11,700 bases of DNA from Actinomycetota bacterium (GCA_019347585.1 JAHWLC010000010.1:1-11700), one strand, 5' to 3'; positions 1-7,790 are shown, numbered from the stretch's first letter. The notes: generated from the letters alone by a model not told the origin. Made by a program: numbers and translations.

Positions 1-366
1 ACCGGCATCGAGCTCACCGGCGCCTCCGCCGACCATGCCGAGGGCCGCCTCACGATCGACGAGAACCACCATCAGCCCTACGGCGTGGTGCACGGAGGCG
101 TCTACTGCACGATGGTGGAGACCCTCGCCTCCGCCGGAGCCGCGGTGTGGGCCGTGGAGCAGGGCATGGCCGGCGCCGTCGGGGTGAGCAACAAGACCGA
201 CTTCATCAGGGCCACCACGGAGGGGGTGCTTGTCGGCAGGGCCACGCCGGTCCATCGCGGCCGGACCCAGCAGCTGTGGCAGGTGGACATCGTCAGGGAG
301 GAGGACGGCAAGCTCGCCGCCCAGGGCCAGGTCCGGCTGCAGAACGTGACCGACACCCAATTTTGA
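1..366 (+). CDS. Hotdog-fold (PaaI-type) thioesterase, C-terminal part
   Basis: The reading frame is already open at base 1 and closes with TGA at 364-366, leaving 121 codons of the 3' part; the start lies outside the window. It encodes a PaaI-like hotdog domain. The diagnostic stretch is NHHQPYGVVHGG followed by VYCTMVETLAS (about bases 61-135), where the His-Gly-Gly at the head of the central helix and the Glu inside it match the usual active-site arrangement of acyl-CoA thioesterases. The tail has the expected beta-strand pattern (residues KTDFIRA, GRATPVHRGRTQQLWQVDI, QGQVRLQN). Such enzymes hydrolyse acyl- or aroyl-CoA thioesters in the cytoplasm as tetramers; the substrate cannot be told from this fragment. 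A second, clearly different hotdog thioesterase lies at 7293-7739. The fold is secure, the substrate unknown. Confidence 0.85.
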   Translation, partial: TGIELTGASADHAEGRLTIDENHHQPYGVVHGGVYCTMVETLASAGAAVWAVEQGMAGAVGVSNKTDFIRATTEGVLVGRATPVHRGRTQQLWQVDIVREEDGKLAAQGQVRLQNVTDTQF

Positions 367-374
367 TCACCGGG

Positions 375-399
375 GGGCGGGGCCGGATCCCCCCCGCCC
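375..399. terminator. GC-only stem-loop after thioesterase gene
   Basis: GGGCGGGG at 375-382 pairs perfectly with CCCCGCCC at 392-399 across a 9-nt loop, starting 8 nt after the thioesterase stop. No T tract follows, so it is a terminator-like hairpin rather than a classical intrinsic terminator. Its position between two + genes fits transcription ending. Confidence 0.45.
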
Positions 400-484
400 G
401 GATGCGGTTCCTCGACAACCTGGTCATGTGGCCGAAACGGGTGAGCCCGACCCGGCGGTGGTCAACTAGAGGGCGCTCCTCAAA

Positions 485-495
485 TAATCTGGAGG
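485..495 (+). promoter_or_regulatory. Candidate -10 element and SD before the dus gene
   Basis: TAATCT at 485-490 matches the actinobacterial -10 consensus TANNNT and lies 8 nt before the ATG at 499, which would start transcription at or within a few bases of the start codon. GGAGG at 491-495 looks like a Shine-Dalgarno sequence but is only 3 nt from the ATG, an unusually short spacing. No clear -35 element is seen. Either a leaderless mRNA or a very short leader is possible. Confidence 0.4.
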
Positions 496-498
496 CCG

Positions 499-1614
499 AT
501 GCCGCTACGCATCGGTCCCCTCGAAATCGATCCGCCGGTTGTCCTCGCCCCCATGGCGGGGGTGACGAACGCGCCCTTCCGCAGGCTGTGCCGGGAGTTC
601 GGAGCCGGTCTCTACGTTTCCGAGATGATCGGCGCCCGGGGGCTGGTGGAGCGCAACGAGAAGACGCTTGCCCTTGCCCGGTTCGACGATGACGAGGTCC
701 CGCGCTCGATCCAGCTCTACGGGACCGACCCCTCCTCTCTGGGGGCTGCGGTGCAGATGCTGGTCGAGGAGCTGAGGGTCGACCACATCGACATGAACTT
801 CGGCTGCCCCATGGGGAAGGTCACCCGTCACGGTGGTGGCGCCGCTCTCCCCTGGAAGAAGGACCTGTTCCGCTCCATAGTCTCCACCGCGGTGGGAGCC
901 GCCGGAGAGGTCCCGGTCACGGTGAAGTTCCGCAAGGGGATCGACGACGATCACCTCACCTATCTCGAGACCGGGCTCATCGCCGAGGAGGAGGGAGCCG
1001 CCGCCGTGGCCCTTCACGCCCGCACCGCCCGCCAGCTCTACTCGGGGGAGGCCGACTGGGACTCGATCGCCCGGCTGAGGGAGGCGGTCACCACCATCCC
1101 GGTGCTCGGCAACGGCGATATCTGGACCGCCTGGGACGCCATCGCCATGATGGAGAAGACCGGCTGTGACGGAGTGGTGGTGGGCAGGGGGTGCCTGGGC
1201 AGGCCCTGGTTGTTCCGGGACCTGGCCGATGTGTTCGCAGGGGAGAGGCCGCGGCGCGCCCCCTCGCTGGGCGAGATCGGGGCGATCATGATCCGCCACG
1301 CCCGCCTGCTCGTCTCCCACTTCGGGGAGAAGGTGGGGATGAACCTGTTCCGCAAGCACCCCTCCTGGTACTTGAAGGGCTTCCCGGCCGGCTCCGCGCT
1401 CCGCGACGCCTTTGCCAGGGTCTCCTCGGTGGAGGAGCTCGCCGCGCTGATCGGCCAGCTCGACCCCGGCATCCCTTTCCCCGAGGCGGCGCACACCATG
1501 GTCCGGGGCCACTCCCAGGGCCCTCGGCCGGTCCGCCTCCCCGATGGCTTCCTCGAGGACCGGTCCGGGACCCGCCTCGATCGTGAGGCGGAGCAGGTTG
1601 TCAGCGGGGGCTAG
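499..1614 (+). CDS. dusB: tRNA-dihydrouridine synthase, DusB/NifR3 type
   Basis: This 371-residue protein is a full-length FMN-dependent tRNA-dihydrouridine synthase, which reduces specific uridines in the D-loop of tRNA using NADPH in the cytoplasm. The N-terminal TIM barrel begins with the family signature VVLAPMAGVTNAPFRRL (residues 14-30). MNFGCP (99-104) carries the catalytic Cys103. VTVKFRKG (140-147) holds the FMN-binding Lys, and HARTARQLYSG (173-183) is the conserved His/Arg segment. GNGDI (204-208) and GRG (229-231) form the flavin-phosphate site. The C-terminal helical domain follows (about 255-345). The ATG at 499 puts the family's usual RIGP...PVVLAPMAG beginning right at the N-terminus, so the start is well supported. 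Its TAG stop overlaps the stop of the convergent hutG gene within one CTAG. The DusB assignment over other Dus subfamilies rests on general resemblance only. Confidence 0.95.
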   Translation: MPLRIGPLEIDPPVVLAPMAGVTNAPFRRLCREFGAGLYVSEMIGARGLVERNEKTLALARFDDDEVPRSIQLYGTDPSSLGAAVQMLVEELRVDHIDMNFGCPMGKVTRHGGGAALPWKKDLFRSIVSTAVGAAGEVPVTVKFRKGIDDDHLTYLETGLIAEEEGAAAVALHARTARQLYSGEADWDSIARLREAVTTIPVLGNGDIWTAWDAIAMMEKTGCDGVVVGRGCLGRPWLFRDLADVFAGERPRRAPSLGEIGAIMIRHARLLVSHFGEKVGMNLFRKHPSWYLKGFPAGSALRDAFARVSSVEELAALIGQLDPGIPFPEAAHTMVRGHSQGPRPVRLPDGFLEDRSGTRLDREAEQVVSGG

Positions 1615-2525
1615 CTGCCCGGTCTCCTCGGGCGCGCCGCATAGCCGGCGACGGCGGACAGGAAGACATGGGCCAGGGCGTCGAGAGTGATCCCGTTCAC
1701 ATCGGCGGCAGCATCGACCTCGACGAAGTCCATCATGCTCACCTTGGGCTGGCGGGCGCAGAGCATGACCGCCCGGGCCAGCTGGCGCACGGTCATACCC
1801 CCCGGTCGCGACCCCGGGCATCCGGGGGCGAACGCCCGATCGAGCACATCGAGGTCGACATCGACGTAGATCGTGTCGCACCCGGAGAGACGGTCCAGCG
1901 CCTCGGCCACGGTGGGGGCGATACCGGCGTACTCCACATCGGCCATGGTGATCACCCGAATCCCGCGGGCCTCGCAGTAGTCGCGGTAGTGCGCCGAATT
2001 GGCGAAGGAGTGGATCCCGATCTGGACCACATTGTCCCCGGGGAGGCCGTGGTGCTCGATGAGGCCGCGGATGGGTGTGCCGTTGGTGGGCCCGGCGTCG
2101 AAGGAGCGCACGTCGTGATGAGCGTCGAAGGTGATCACCCCGACCCGGGTGAGATCGTCTGACATGGCGGCGACCAGCGGACGGGTGATGGCGTTGTCCC
2201 CGCCGAGGTAGAGGGTGAGCGGGGCCTCGGGCAGACCCGACGCCAGATCCACCAGCGCCTCCGGGATCTCGTTCATGTCGAGCTCCGACACGGGCCAGTT
2301 CCCTGCATCTCTCACCTTCACGTCGCCGAATTCGATCCCGGTCTCGCCATGGAAGGTGGAGAAGCGGCCGAAGCGCTCTCGGACCGCCAAAGGGGTGAGA
2401 TCGGCGCGGGACGGTGACAGCGACGCCTTCGAGCTGGGGACCCCGACGACCAGGATCTCGGGATCGTCGTCATCCCGGGCGAGCCAGACATCGGCTCGGG
2501 GCCAGTGCGGGTCACTGATCGCCAT
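1611..2525 (-). CDS. hutG: Arginase-family hydrolase, probable formimidoylglutamase
   Basis: This is a 304-residue ureohydrolase (arginase/agmatinase/formimidoylglutamase superfamily), a dinuclear Mn enzyme. Metal-site motifs are DAHHD (134-138), DVDLDVLD (222-229; D224 and D226 align with the ligands) followed by AFAPG, and DFVEVD (266-271). The first motif, normally GGDH, reads GGDN (108-111), so Asn111 replaces the usual His ligand. From memory, an Asn at this place has been described for Trypanosoma cruzi formiminoglutamase, which would favour HutG over arginase or agmatinase. The start codon overlaps the end of hutU, so the likely reaction is N-formimidoyl-L-glutamate to glutamate and formamide, the last step of one histidine-degradation route. 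I chose the ATG at 2525 (14-nt overlap with hutU); a GTG at 2549 would add 8 residues. Neither start has a strong SD. Agmatinase or guanidinobutyrase remain possible. Confidence 0.8.
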   Translation of the reverse strand: MAISDPHWPRADVWLARDDDDPEILVVGVPSSKASLSPSRADLTPLAVRERFGRFSTFHGETGIEFGDVKVRDAGNWPVSELDMNEIPEALVDLASGLPEAPLTLYLGGDNAITRPLVAAMSDDLTRVGVITFDAHHDVRSFDAGPTNGTPIRGLIEHHGLPGDNVVQIGIHSFANSAHYRDYCEARGIRVITMADVEYAGIAPTVAEALDRLSGCDTIYVDVDLDVLDRAFAPGCPGSRPGGMTVRQLARAVMLCARQPKVSMMDFVEVDAAADVNGITLDALAHVFLSAVAGYAARPRRPGS

Positions 2526-4179
2526 CGAGCATGGGCATGTCGAGGCCACGTTCGCGGGCTACCCGGCGCGCCTTGTCGTAACCGGCGTCGGCGTGTCTCA
2601 TCACCCCGGTCCCCGGGTCGTTCGTGAGCACGCGCTCCACGCGAAAGGCTCCCTGGTCGGTCCCGTCCGCCACCACCTGGGCGCCGGCGTGGATCGAGTT
2701 GCCGATCCCCACTCCACCGCCGTGATGCACCGCCACCCAGGCCGCACCCGAGGAGACGTTGAGCATGGCGTTGAGTATCGGCCAGTCGGCGACGGCGTCC
2801 GAGCCGTCGGCCATCGCCTCGGTCTCCCGGAACGGTGAGGCCACCGATCCCGCGTCGAGATGATCTCGGCCGATGACGATCGGAGCCGAGACCTCTCCCT
2901 CGGCGACGAGACGGTTGAAGGCGAGGCCGGCGAGATGCCGCTCACCGTAGGAGAGCCAGCAGATCCGGGCCGGCAGCCCCTGGAAGCTCACTCTCTGCCT
3001 GGCCATGTGGAGCCATCGACTCAGGGGCTCGTTCTCGGGGAAGAGGGAGAGCAGGGCCCGATCGGTGGTGGCGATATCGCCGGGGTCGCCGCTGAGCGCC
3101 ACCCAGCGGAAGGGGCCCGAGCCTTCGCAGAAGAGGTCCCTTATGTAGGCGGGGACGAACCCGGGATAGGAGAAGGCGTCGGCGTAGCCGGCCTCCCTGG
3201 CCTCGCCCCGAAGGTTGTTCCCGTAGTCGAACACCTCGGCGCCGGCCTCCTGAAACCCGACCATCGCCTCGCAGTGGCGGGTCATCGACTCTCTAGCCGC
3301 CTTGATGTAGGTGTCGGGGTCGTCGCGTCGGGTCTCCGCCGCCTCCTCCAGGGAGTACCCGCTGGGCACGTACCCGTGGAGCGGGTCGTGGGCCGAGGTC
3401 TGGTCGGTGACGATTTCGACCTCGAGCCCCATCTCGAGGAGTCGGGGGAAGAGATCGGCCGCATTGCCCTCCAGCCCGACGGAGAGGGGGCGTTTCTCCC
3501 GCTTCGCCTCGAGGGCGGTCGCTATCGCCTCCTCCACCGAGTCTGCCCTGGTGTCCAGGTACCCCGTCTCCAACCTCCGCTCGATACGGCGGGGATCGAC
3601 CTCCACGCAGAGGGCGACGCCACCGTTCATGGTGATGGCCAGGGGCTGGGCGCCGCCCATCCCCCCGAGACCGGCGGTGAGGGTGAGGGTGCCTGCGAGT
3701 GTTCCGCCGAACAGCTTCTCGGCTATGGCGGCGAAGGTCTGGTAGGTCCCCTGGAGGATGCCCTGGGTGCCGATGTATATCCAGGACCCGGCGGTCATCT
3801 GCCCGTACATCATGAGCCCGGCCTCCTCGAGCTCCCAGAAGTGGTCGAGGGTGGCCCATCTCGGCACCAGGAGGCTGTTGGCGATGAGCACACGAGGGGC
3901 CATGTCGTGGGTGGTGAACACCCCCACCGGCTTGCCCGACTGGACCAGCAGGGTCTCGTCGCCCTCGAGACGCTGCAGCGTGCGCACGATGCCGTGCAGC
4001 GCCTCGATGTTGCGTGCGGCCTTGCCCCTGCCGCCATAGACCACCAGGTTCTCCGGGTCCTCCGCCACCTCCGGGTCCAGGTTGTTGAGCAGGCAGCGCA
4101 ACGCCGCCTCCTGCAGCCAGCCCTTGGTGTTGAGCTCCGGCCCCCGTGGGGCGTGGAGGGGGAAAGCCAGGTCGATCAT
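2512..4179 (-). CDS. hutU: Urocanate hydratase (urocanase)
   Basis: This 555-residue protein matches the usual urocanase length (about 555-560). Urocanase converts urocanate to 4-imidazolone-5-propionate, the second step of histidine degradation, using tightly bound NAD as an electrophile. The N-terminus has the family opening ([21 protein letters not shown] cut at residues 10-30) and [10 protein letters not shown] (48-57). A glycine-rich [12 protein letters not shown] stretch (168-179) belongs to the NAD site. [14 protein letters not shown] (401-414) holds Cys407, the position equivalent to the active-site Cys of Pseudomonas urocanase. [15 protein letters not shown] (485-499) is also strongly conserved in the family. 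The ATG at 4179 gives the standard N-terminus; upstream is only a weak GGGCGAG SD. It starts 25 nt after the second ABC permease stop and overlaps hutG, so it is most likely co-transcribed with the exporter genes. No hutH or hutI is present in the window. Confidence 0.98.
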   Translation of the reverse strand: MIDLAFPLHAPRGPELNTKGWLQEAALRCLLNNLDPEVAEDPENLVVYGGRGKAARNIEALHGIVRTLQRLEGDETLLVQSGKPVGVFTTHDMAPRVLIANSLLVPRWATLDHFWELEEAGLMMYGQMTAGSWIYIGTQGILQGTYQTFAAIAEKLFGGTLAGTLTLTAGLGGMGGAQPLAITMNGGVALCVEVDPRRIERRLETGYLDTRADSVEEAIATALEAKREKRPLSVGLEGNAADLFPRLLEMGLEVEIVTDQTSAHDPLHGYVPSGYSLEEAAETRRDDPDTYIKAARESMTRHCEAMVGFQEAGAEVFDYGNNLRGEAREAGYADAFSYPGFVPAYIRDLFCEGSGPFRWVALSGDPGDIATTDRALLSLFPENEPLSRWLHMARQRVSFQGLPARICWLSYGERHLAGLAFNRLVAEGEVSAPIVIGRDHLDAGSVASPFRETEAMADGSDAVADWPILNAMLNVSSGAAWVAVHHGGGVGIGNSIHAGAQVVADGTDQGAFRVERVLTNDPGTGVMRHADAGYDKARRVARERGLDMPMLDGDQ

Positions 4180-4204
4180 CGCTCGCCCGAGACTAAGCAG
4201 GGCG

Positions 4205-5014
4205 TCACGTCCTGAGCAGGGTGTCGAGCCGGCGATTGGCGATGGCGGCGCCGATGAGACCCATGCCGAGGAGGAATGCGATGTGGCCCAGCATGGACCA
4301 GTCGACCACGCCGAGGGTGAAGCCGCGGAGCAGCTCGGTCCCGTGATAGAGGGGCGAGAGCTTGGCCACGAGCTGGATCGTCGGCGGGTAGACGTCGAGC
4401 GGGTAGAAAGTGCCGGAGAAGAGGAATAGCGGCATGGTGACCAGGGTCACCAGGTCGAAGTCCTGCCAGGACCGCATGTAGGTGCATGCCGCCATCCCGG
4501 CCGCGCCGAAGGCGAACCCGATCAGCGTGGCGGCGGGGACGGCGAAGACGGCCAACCACGACCCGGTCATCCCCATCACCCACATCACCAGCACGAAGGC
4601 AGTCGAGTAGACCAGGCCGCGGAGCAGCGCCCAGCCGATCTCGCCGATGGCGATGTCAGACGGCTGCATCGGCGTTGTGAGTATGCCCTCGTACACCTTC
4701 TGGAACTTGAGCTTGAAGAAGATGTTGAAGGTGGTCTCGATGACGGCCCCGTTCATCGCCGAGGCGGCCATCATCGCCGGCGCCACGAAGGCCGCATAGG
4801 AGACCGGGATGCCGCCGGGGCCGCTGACCTCGCCGACCAGGGCGCCCACTCCGATCCCCACCGCGAACAAGTAGAAGACCGGCTCGAAGAACCCGCTGAA
4901 GACCACATTCCACAGCCGGCGGTAGACCATGACGTTGTGCTCCCAGATGCGCTGGGCGCGGAAGGGGGTGATCCTCCCCAACGGGATGATCCGGGACGGA
5001 GCCCGGACGCTCAC
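4205..5014 (-). CDS. ABC-2 type exporter permease (second subunit)
   Basis: This 269-residue integral membrane protein belongs to the ABC-2 permease family (NodJ/DrrB/DrrC-like). About six membrane segments are visible: roughly 37-60, 73-92, 132-150, 153-178, 188-205 and 241-260. The typical signature is [16 protein letters not shown] (195-210), followed by [13 protein letters not shown] (219-231), as in exporters for drugs, lipids or glycolipids. I chose the GTG at 5014, whose GTGA overlaps the TGA stop of the upstream permease by 4 nt. AGAGGA lies 7 nt before it, so translational coupling is likely. The frame stays open much further upstream, but that part is antisense-like noise over the first permease. 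With the ATPase and first permease it should form an ATPase-dimer/heterodimer exporter in the cytoplasmic membrane. The substrate cannot be read from sequence. Confidence 0.93.
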   Translation of the reverse strand: MSVRAPSRIIPLGRITPFRAQRIWEHNVMVYRRLWNVVFSGFFEPVFYLFAVGIGVGALVGEVSGPGGIPVSYAAFVAPAMMAASAMNGAVIETTFNIFFKLKFQKVYEGILTTPMQPSDIAIGEIGWALLRGLVYSTAFVLVMWVMGMTGSWLAVFAVPAATLIGFAFGAAGMAACTYMRSWQDFDLVTLVTMPLFLFSGTFYPLDVYPPTIQLVAKLSPLYHGTELLRGFTLGVVDWSMLGHIAFLLGMGLIGAAIANRRLDTLLRT

Positions 5015-5796
5015 GGTCTGATCCTCTTGTCGAGGAGGCGTATGGAGAGGAAGACGCCCACCGCGGCCATCACCACCAGGTACCCGATGTGGACTGCCAG
5101 CGGGATCGAGGTGACGATCGACTCGCCGACGCCGGGGAGGGCGATCTTGCGCACCGCCTCGACACCGTGGAACAGCGGGGTCGCGTAGGCGACCTGCTGG
5201 AGGAGGCCGGGGAGCTGGCTGATGGGGAAGAAGGTCCCCGAGAAGAGGAAGAGGGGCACGATGAGGAACCGGAACAGCGTCGAGAGGCTGCGCCCGTCCT
5301 CCTGGGTCAGGGTCCAGGCCGTGATGCAGCTCGTGAAGGCGACTCCGGTGAGCACCGAGGGGGGCACGGCGAGAAGGGCCGGCACCAGGTCGAGGGCGCC
5401 GAAGAGCACCGCGATCACGGCAAACACCGCCAGGACGAAGGTGAGCCGGGCCAGTCCCCACAGGAGCCGGCCCCAGACGATGTCCTCGGGGCCGAGCGGC
5501 GTGGTGATGGTCCCGTGGAAGTTCTTCCGCCACAGGATCCCGGCCATGACCGGGAAGGACCCGTCGCCGGCCCCGTTCTGCATGGCGGTCGCCGCCATCA
5601 ACCCCGAGGCGACGAAGGCCAGATAGGGGATGGCCAGCTCGCCCGACCCGTCGTCGACCAGCGCCCCCAGCCCGGCACCCATCGCGGCCAGGAACAGGAT
5701 CGGGTTGACGAACGAGGTGATGACGGTGCCCCTCCAGGTGCGGCGGTAGGCAATCACCTCCGACTCGGCGTATCGGAGCGAGCGGCTCAGAGTCAC
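5011..5796 (-). CDS. ABC-2 type exporter permease (first subunit)
   Basis: This 261-residue membrane protein is of the ABC-2 permease family. Membrane segments can be placed at about 24-46, 55-74, 117-137, 139-162, 174-196 and 233-254. [16 protein letters not shown] (181-196) followed by YATPLFHGVEAVR (204-216) is the same signature as in the second permease, so the two are paralogues, although overall similarity is limited. NFHGTITTPLGPEDIVWG (92-109) matches the cytoplasmic loop ([16 protein letters not shown]) of its partner and probably contains the coupling helix that contacts the ATPase. The GTG start at 5796 lies 10 nt after the ATPase stop with only a weak GGGCG upstream. The TGA stop overlaps the next gene's start by 4 nt. 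One ATPase plus two different permeases resembles DrrABC in layout. Confidence 0.93.
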   Translation of the reverse strand: MTLSRSLRYAESEVIAYRRTWRGTVITSFVNPILFLAAMGAGLGALVDDGSGELAIPYLAFVASGLMAATAMQNGAGDGSFPVMAGILWRKNFHGTITTPLGPEDIVWGRLLWGLARLTFVLAVFAVIAVLFGALDLVPALLAVPPSVLTGVAFTSCITAWTLTQEDGRSLSTLFRFLIVPLFLFSGTFFPISQLPGLLQQVAYATPLFHGVEAVRKIALPGVGESIVTSIPLAVHIGYLVVMAAVGVFLSIRLLDKRIRP

Positions 5797-5806
5797 TCTG
5801 CGCCCA

Positions 5807-6733
5807 CTAGTCCACCAGCCTCCGCCCGGTCAGCCTGAGGAACACGTCCTCGAGGGTGGACCGCCGCACCAGGACCTGCTCGGGCTCGATGCCGCGGGTG
5901 TGCATCTGGCGCTGCGTCTCGTCGGCATCGTCGGTGTAGAGGAGGACCCGGTCGGCGAGCACCTCGGAGCGGTTGGCCACGCCGTCCAATTTGTGCACCG
6001 CCTCGTCCTTCTGCCCGTCCTGGAACCGGAGCTCGACGACTTCACGCGGGGCGTGCTCCGATATGAGCTGTCGCGGCGACCCCTCGGCGACGATCCTGCC
6101 GTTGTCCATCACCACCAGGCGGTCACAGAGCTGCTCGGCCTCGTCCATGTAGTGGGTGGTGATGATCAACGTTGCCCCTTCCCGCTTGAGCCGGTAGAGG
6201 CGGTCCCAGAGGAGGTGACGGGCCTGGGGGTCGAGACCGGTGGTGGGCTCGTCCAGGATGATGAGGTCGGGCTCGTTGATCAGGGCCCGGGCGATGATCA
6301 GCCGCCGCTTCATCCCCCCGGACAGCGGCTCGACCTTGGAGTCCCGACGCTCGGTGAGCTGGGCGAACTCGAGCAGCTCCTCGATCTTGGGCTCGATCTC
6401 GGAACGGGACATGTCGTGATAGCGCCCATAGATGTAGAGGTTCTCGGCTACGGTCAGCTCGAGGTCGAGGTTGTCCTCTTGGGGGACGACGCCGATCCGC
6501 TGCCGGATCGGCCGCCCGTTCTCGGTGGGATCGATGCCGAACACCCGCAGGTAGCCGTCGGTGATCGGGCTCACCGTGGTGATCATCTTCATCGTCGACG
6601 TCTTGCCGGCCCCGTTGGGTCCGAGGAAGCCGAAGGACTCGCCCTTGCGGATCTCGAAGTCGATGGCGTCGACCGCTACGAAGTCGCCGAACTTCTTGGT
6701 CAGACGGCGCGCCTCGACGAGTGGTTCGCTCAT
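5807..6733 (-). CDS. ABC exporter ATP-binding protein (DrrA/NodI type)
   Basis: This 308-residue protein is the nucleotide-binding subunit of an ABC-2 exporter. Walker A is GPNGAGKT (38-45), the Q-loop Gln is 85, the ABC signature is LSGGM (137-141) followed by KRRLIIARAL, Walker B is LIILDE (157-162) with the D-loop TTGLD (164-168), and the H-loop is His194. About 80 residues after the ATPase core form a C-terminal extension ending in STLEDVFLRLTGRRL, the DrrA/CcmA-like ending found in drug and lipid exporter ATPases. It energises the two permeases encoded just downstream (10-nt gap). The ATG at 6733 has no visible SD. A TACCGT hexamer 10 nt upstream may be a -10 element. All catalytic motifs are intact. 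The transported compound is unknown. Confidence 0.96.
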   Translation of the reverse strand: MSEPLVEARRLTKKFGDFVAVDAIDFEIRKGESFGFLGPNGAGKTSTMKMITTVSPITDGYLRVFGIDPTENGRPIRQRIGVVPQEDNLDLELTVAENLYIYGRYHDMSRSEIEPKIEELLEFAQLTERRDSKVEPLSGGMKRRLIIARALINEPDLIILDEPTTGLDPQARHLLWDRLYRLKREGATLIITTHYMDEAEQLCDRLVVMDNGRIVAEGSPRQLISEHAPREVVELRFQDGQKDEAVHKLDGVANRSEVLADRVLLYTDDADETQRQMHTRGIEPEQVLVRRSTLEDVFLRLTGRRLVD

Positions 6734-6743
6734 GGATCGGGAG

Positions 6744-6749
6744 ACGGTA
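6744..6749 (-). promoter_or_regulatory. Possible -10 element before exporter-hut operon
   Basis: On the - strand TACCGT fits TANNNT and ends 10 nt before the ATPase ATG at 6733. No -35 element is evident and the base match is weak. It lies in the 54-nt gap after the nitroreductase stop, the largest gap in the - strand block and the most likely place for an operon promoter. Confidence 0.25.
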
Positions 6750-6787
6750 GCCGCAGCCGGCGGCAGTTCCGGCGGGTTATCCGGTGC

Positions 6788-7282
6788 TCAGTACGACCCT
6801 CGTTTCACCACTTCTCCGGCCGGCTTGCGACCGCCGTACTGGCGTGGCTCGGCGCCGTCGGCCGGGTAACCGAGAGCCACCGCGTACTTGACCACCGCCC
6901 CCGCGGGGGCGCCGATGTGGTCGCGGGCGTCGTCGGAGCGGTGCAGGGTGATCGGGCAGGAGGCCACCCCGATCGAGTCGGCGGTCAGCATGATGTTCTG
7001 CGCCGCCCGGCCCATGTCGAACATGTTCCCCCCCGGCTCCTGAACCAGGACGATGGTGGCCGCCGAGTCCCGGATCGGCTGGGTGAAGTCGCCATGAGCC
7101 GCCAATGCATCGAGGCCGTCCTGGTCCTCTATGACCAGGAACGACCAGTCCTGGCGGTTCTTCGAGCTGCCGGTCCAGCGCGCCGCCTCCAGGATCCGGT
7201 CCAGATCATCCCTCGAGAGGGGTTGGTCCTCGTAGTCGCGGATGGCGCGCAAGCCCAGGATCGACTGATAGGTGTCGCTCAT
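6788..7282 (-). CDS. Small FMN-dependent nitroreductase-family protein
   Basis: This 164-residue protein belongs to the nitroreductase (NfsA/FRP-like) flavoprotein family, which uses FMN and NAD(P)H to reduce nitro compounds, quinones or other substrates, usually as a dimer. The N-terminal LRAIRDYEDQPLS (11-23) contains the Arg residues that bind the FMN phosphate. SSKNRQDWSFLVI (39-51) is the second flavin contact. The central FDMGRAAQNIMLTADSIGVASCPI (88-111) is the family's dimer-core helix, and VALGYP (135-140) with GRKPAGEVV (151-159) forms the C-terminal flavin-binding end. It is shorter than classical nitroreductases (about 200 or more), with a compressed middle, but has both ends of the domain. 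The ATG at 7282 lies 10 nt after the thioesterase stop. There is no SD, but a TAATCT hexamer sits at leaderless spacing. The physiological substrate is unknown. Confidence 0.9.
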   Translation of the reverse strand: MSDTYQSILGLRAIRDYEDQPLSRDDLDRILEAARWTGSSKNRQDWSFLVIEDQDGLDALAAHGDFTQPIRDSAATIVLVQEPGGNMFDMGRAAQNIMLTADSIGVASCPITLHRSDDARDHIGAPAGAVVKYAVALGYPADGAEPRQYGGRKPAGEVVKRGSY

Positions 7283-7289
7283 CCGGTCG

Positions 7290-7295
7290 AGATTA
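7290..7295 (-). promoter_or_regulatory. Leaderless-type -10 element for the nitroreductase gene
   Basis: On the - strand TAATCT lies exactly 7 nt before the nitroreductase ATG (7282), and its first three bases are the TAA stop codon of the upstream thioesterase gene. The same hexamer lies 8 nt before the dus ATG. Transcription starting about 7 nt downstream would begin at the ATG itself. No SD is present, which agrees with leaderless translation. Confidence 0.45.
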
Positions 7296-7739
7296 GGAGC
7301 GGGGGTAGAGAATGAGTTGGGTGCAGCGGAACAAGGCGAGCCGGCGCCCGCTCGCCTCGTCGGTTACGGGGACGTCCCAGATCTGAGTGGTCCGGCCCCC
7401 GTGGCTCAGTTCCGCATCGGCGAGAAGGGAGCCTTCGAGGAGGGTCCCGAGAAAGTTCGCCTTCATCTCCAGCGTTGTGAAACCGGTCCCTCCCTCGGGA
7501 AGGTTGCCGATGCACCCGTAGCCGGCCGCGGTGTCGGCGAGGGTGATCACCGCACCGGCATGCAGATAGCCGTTGGGGGCCAGGTGGTGGGGCCCGATCT
7601 CGAGACGGAGCGTCGCCCGGCGGTCCTCGATCTCGAGGATTTCGAGGCCCATGTGGCCGGGCAGGGCGGCGGCACCCGTCTCCATGAGCATTGTCGCCAG
7701 CCGCTCACGGTCGGCCGGCCAGGACGGCGGCTCTGGCAT
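7293..7739 (-). CDS. PaaI-type hotdog-fold acyl-CoA thioesterase
   Basis: This complete 148-residue hotdog protein has the key motif [18 protein letters not shown] (56-73), where His60-Ala-Gly and Asp69 in the central helix match the catalytic arrangement of the PaaI group of thioesterases. [24 protein letters not shown] (88-111) and [30 protein letters not shown] give the rest of the five-strand sheet. It should hydrolyse a CoA thioester in the cytoplasm as a tetramer; the acyl group is unknown. The ATG at 7739 is preceded not by an SD but by TATAGGGT, so a leaderless transcript is likely. The gene is divergent from deoD (79 nt between starts) and is followed after 10 nt by the nitroreductase gene. 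It differs clearly from the partial thioesterase at the window start, which has HGG instead of HAG. Confidence 0.93.
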   Translation of the reverse strand: MPEPPSWPADRERLATMLMETGAAALPGHMGLEILEIEDRRATLRLEIGPHHLAPNGYLHAGAVITLADTAAGYGCIGNLPEGGTGFTTLEMKANFLGTLLEGSLLADAELSHGGRTTQIWDVPVTDEASGRRLALFRCTQLILYPRS

Positions 7740-7745
7740 GGAGGG

Positions 7746-7751
7746 ACCCTA
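7746..7751 (-). promoter_or_regulatory. Leaderless-type -10 element for thioesterase gene
   Basis: On the - strand the sequence TATAGGGT runs from 7753 to 7746. The TAGGGT hexamer fits TANNNT and ends 6 nt before the ATG at 7739. No SD lies between them and no clear -35 is seen. This is the probable start of the - strand gene block. Confidence 0.45.
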
Positions 7752-7784
7752 TACCTCGATTGGGGGCGGAGAGCGGCGACGGGA

Positions 7785-7790
7785 TATGTT
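7785..7790 (+). promoter_or_regulatory. Possible -10 element for deoD
   Basis: TATGTT in the divergent 79-nt region fits TANNNT and lies 28 nt before the deoD ATG, leaving room for a leader that carries the AGGAG at 7803-7807. A TTGGGG at 7760-7765 could act as a poor -35 (19-nt spacing). Confidence 0.3.

Noticed and set aside
505..1881. Long open frame on the - strand (458 codons) across dus
   Set aside because: It is antisense to a clear Dus protein, its translation is rich in Arg, Gly, Pro and His with no family motif, and it is explained by GC-rich third codon positions.
2860..4215. Long + strand open frame (451 codons) opposite hutU
   Set aside because: It is the antisense of intact urocanase, with low-complexity Gly/Val/Glu/Leu composition and no SD.
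5015..5533. N-terminal extension of the second ABC-2 permease frame
   Set aside because: The extension overlaps permease 1 in another frame, is Arg/Pro/His-rich and not membrane-like. The GTG at 5014 with GTGA coupling and an AGAGGA upstream is the natural start.
6734..6787. Terminator between the nitroreductase and ATPase genes
   Set aside because: Only a 5-bp GCCGG/CCGGC repeat is present and no stable stem or T tract, so read-through into the exporter operon remains possible.
5900..7315. Long + strand open frame (471 codons) opposite the ATPase and nitroreductase genes
   Set aside because: It is antisense to two motif-complete proteins, with composition typical of a shadow frame.
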